Assembly (NCBI RefSeq): GCF_008033235.1 | Contig: NZ_CP042432.1 | Coordinates: 1,116,001-1,180,000, forward strand | DNA length: 64,000 bases | Source of the DNA: Anseongella ginsenosidimutans | Lineage (GTDB): Bacteria; Bacteroidota; Bacteroidia; Sphingobacteriales; Sphingobacteriaceae | Direction: 5' to 3' | In this document: in pieces, positions 63,303 through 64,000 of the stretch | Layout of the letters: each line of letters opens with the position of its first letter | How positions within the stretch are numbered: the first letter of the stretch is position 1 | Program-made: the position numbers and the translations under genes | The notes under the pieces: generated by a model | What the model was told of the DNA's origin: nothing | Database searches by the model: none | Seen by the model: the letters and a program-made list of their open reading frames with translations, nothing else

Positions 63303-64000
63303 ATGAATATTTCCAGCAAGCCTCCTTTTTTTATGGAAACATCTAACCTTAGCTACCGGTATTCAGCAAAAGGCCCTGCTGTTGTAGACAACCTGTCCCT
63401 GCAGGTCCCTGAAAAAAGTATCTACGGGTTTCTGGGACATAATGGCGCCGGTAAAACCACCACTATCCGCTTGCTTCTTGGCTTGTTGAATACGGTATAT
63501 CCTGTCAAATTGTTTGGCCAGGAACTGAAACAAAACGCACAGGGTATTCTTAGCCGGGTGGGGGCGCTGATCGAACATCCAAGCCTTTATGGAAACCTCA
63601 CCGCCGCCGAAAACATGCAGGTGATTTGCCGTTACCGCCGGCTGTCTTTCGGAGGCATCCCCGGCATACTGGAAACCGTAGGCCTTGGGAAGCACGCGAA
63701 CAGGAAAACGAAAGATTTTTCTACCGGGATGAAACAGCGTCTGGGCCTGGCCATTGCTCTGCTGGGCGACCCTGAGCTTATCATTCTTGATGAACCCACC
63801 AACGGATTAGACCCGCAGGGAATACTGGAAATGCGGGAACTGATCAAAAAACTAAACCAGGAGAAGGGCAAAACGATCTTCCTTTCCAGCCATTTGCTGG
63901 CCGAAGTGGAAAAAGTTTGTACCCACGTGGGGATCATCCGTCAGGGACGCATGCTTTTCCAGGGCTCCGTAACACAGTTGACGGAACTTTACAAAAGCAG
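63303..64000 (+). CDS. ABC transporter ATP-binding protein (3' truncated by window)
   Basis: Second ATPase of the cassette; the frame is open to the window end. About 232 residues are visible from the ATG at 63303, or 222 from 63333. Walker A HNGAGKTT, signature STGMKQRLGLA, Walker B LIILDEPTNGLD and switch SSHLL are all present. It resembles ATPases of bacitracin/lantibiotic exporters (BcrA type). The permease partner should be downstream of the window. Confidence 0.92.
   Translation, partial: MNISSKPPFFMETSNLSYRYSAKGPAVVDNLSLQVPEKSIYGFLGHNGAGKTTTIRLLLGLLNTVYPVKLFGQELKQNAQGILSRVGALIEHPSLYGNLTAAENMQVICRYRRLSFGGIPGILETVGLGKHANRKTKDFSTGMKQRLGLAIALLGDPELIILDEPTNGLDPQGILEMRELIKKLNQEKGKTIFLSSHLLAEVEKVCTHVGIIRQGRMLFQGSVTQLTELYKS

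Overview
The window is a chromosomal segment of a member of the Bacteroidota, probably of the Sphingobacteriales/Chitinophagales kind. The evidence is a nuo operon with a short NuoG lacking the molybdopterin-like domain, several exact TAnnTTTG -7 promoter boxes, a bifunctional AraC/MGMT protein, a PspC/PadR pair, a stand-alone biotin carrier protein, and repeat-rich AT spacers. No rRNA, CRISPR array or complete insertion sequence was seen, and the single tRNA found is tRNA-Arg(CCT). Identifications rest on motif reading alone; no database search was possible.

Layout. (1) Positions 1-11929, plus strand: respiratory complex I, nuoC (5' end cut off) through nuoN in the order C-D-E-F-G-H-I-J-K-L-M-N. 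(2) 11973-16774, plus strand: dedA (frameshifted), inorganic pyrophosphatase, a CNNM/CorC-type CBS transporter, rsmE, a DUF4159 protein and a biotin carrier protein. (3) 16916-20701, minus strand: padR-pspC, an OmpA-domain protein and DoxX. (4) 20787-24865: metG, a lipoprotein with a c-type haem motif and FG-GAP/VCBS-like repeats, and a cupin. (5) 25019-39515: an accessory island beginning at tRNA-Arg. It holds a decayed DUF2971 gene, a HigBA-like toxin-antitoxin pair, a membrane-tethered helix-turn-helix protein facing a secreted concanavalin-like protein and a lipoprotein alpha/beta hydrolase, an unidentified gene remnant, and a type I restriction-modification locus (hsdM, an AlbA_2/ATPase-fold gene, hsdS, hsdR) ending in an mrr-like type IV nuclease. 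(6) 39580-43322: SRPBCC protein, an alkylation-repair cluster (Ada/MGMT, a frameshifted 2OG-Fe(II) oxygenase, AlkB) and a nitrilase-family amidohydrolase. (7) 43586-50170, minus strand: a TetR-controlled RND efflux operon in which the inner-membrane pump and the outer-membrane factor are fused in one 1532-residue reading frame. (8) 50279-55078, plus strand: ECF sigma factor and membrane partner, a LuxR HTH fragment, an outer-membrane barrel protein, pterin carbinolamine dehydratase, an M14 peptidase and a rhomboid protease. (9) 55316-60134, minus strand: conserved unknown, inositol oxygenase, SSS symporter and GH43 glycosidase, apparently a sugar/inositol utilisation run. (10) 60428-64000, plus strand: an ABC transporter cassette with a YtrA-type GntR regulator, continuing past the window end.

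How the parts work together. Regions 1-4 look like stable core chromosome. Region 5 is a defence and accessory island anchored at a tRNA gene. Its most unusual point is the gene between hsdM and hsdS: a tract of 11-bp repeats stops translation, yet the reading frame beyond the tract is intact and in register. Four genes in the window (dedA, DUF2971, the AlbA_2 gene and the 2OG oxygenase) are each broken by what looks like single-base loss in a homopolymer. This can mean real decay or phase variation, or it can mean indel errors in the assembly; raw reads would decide.
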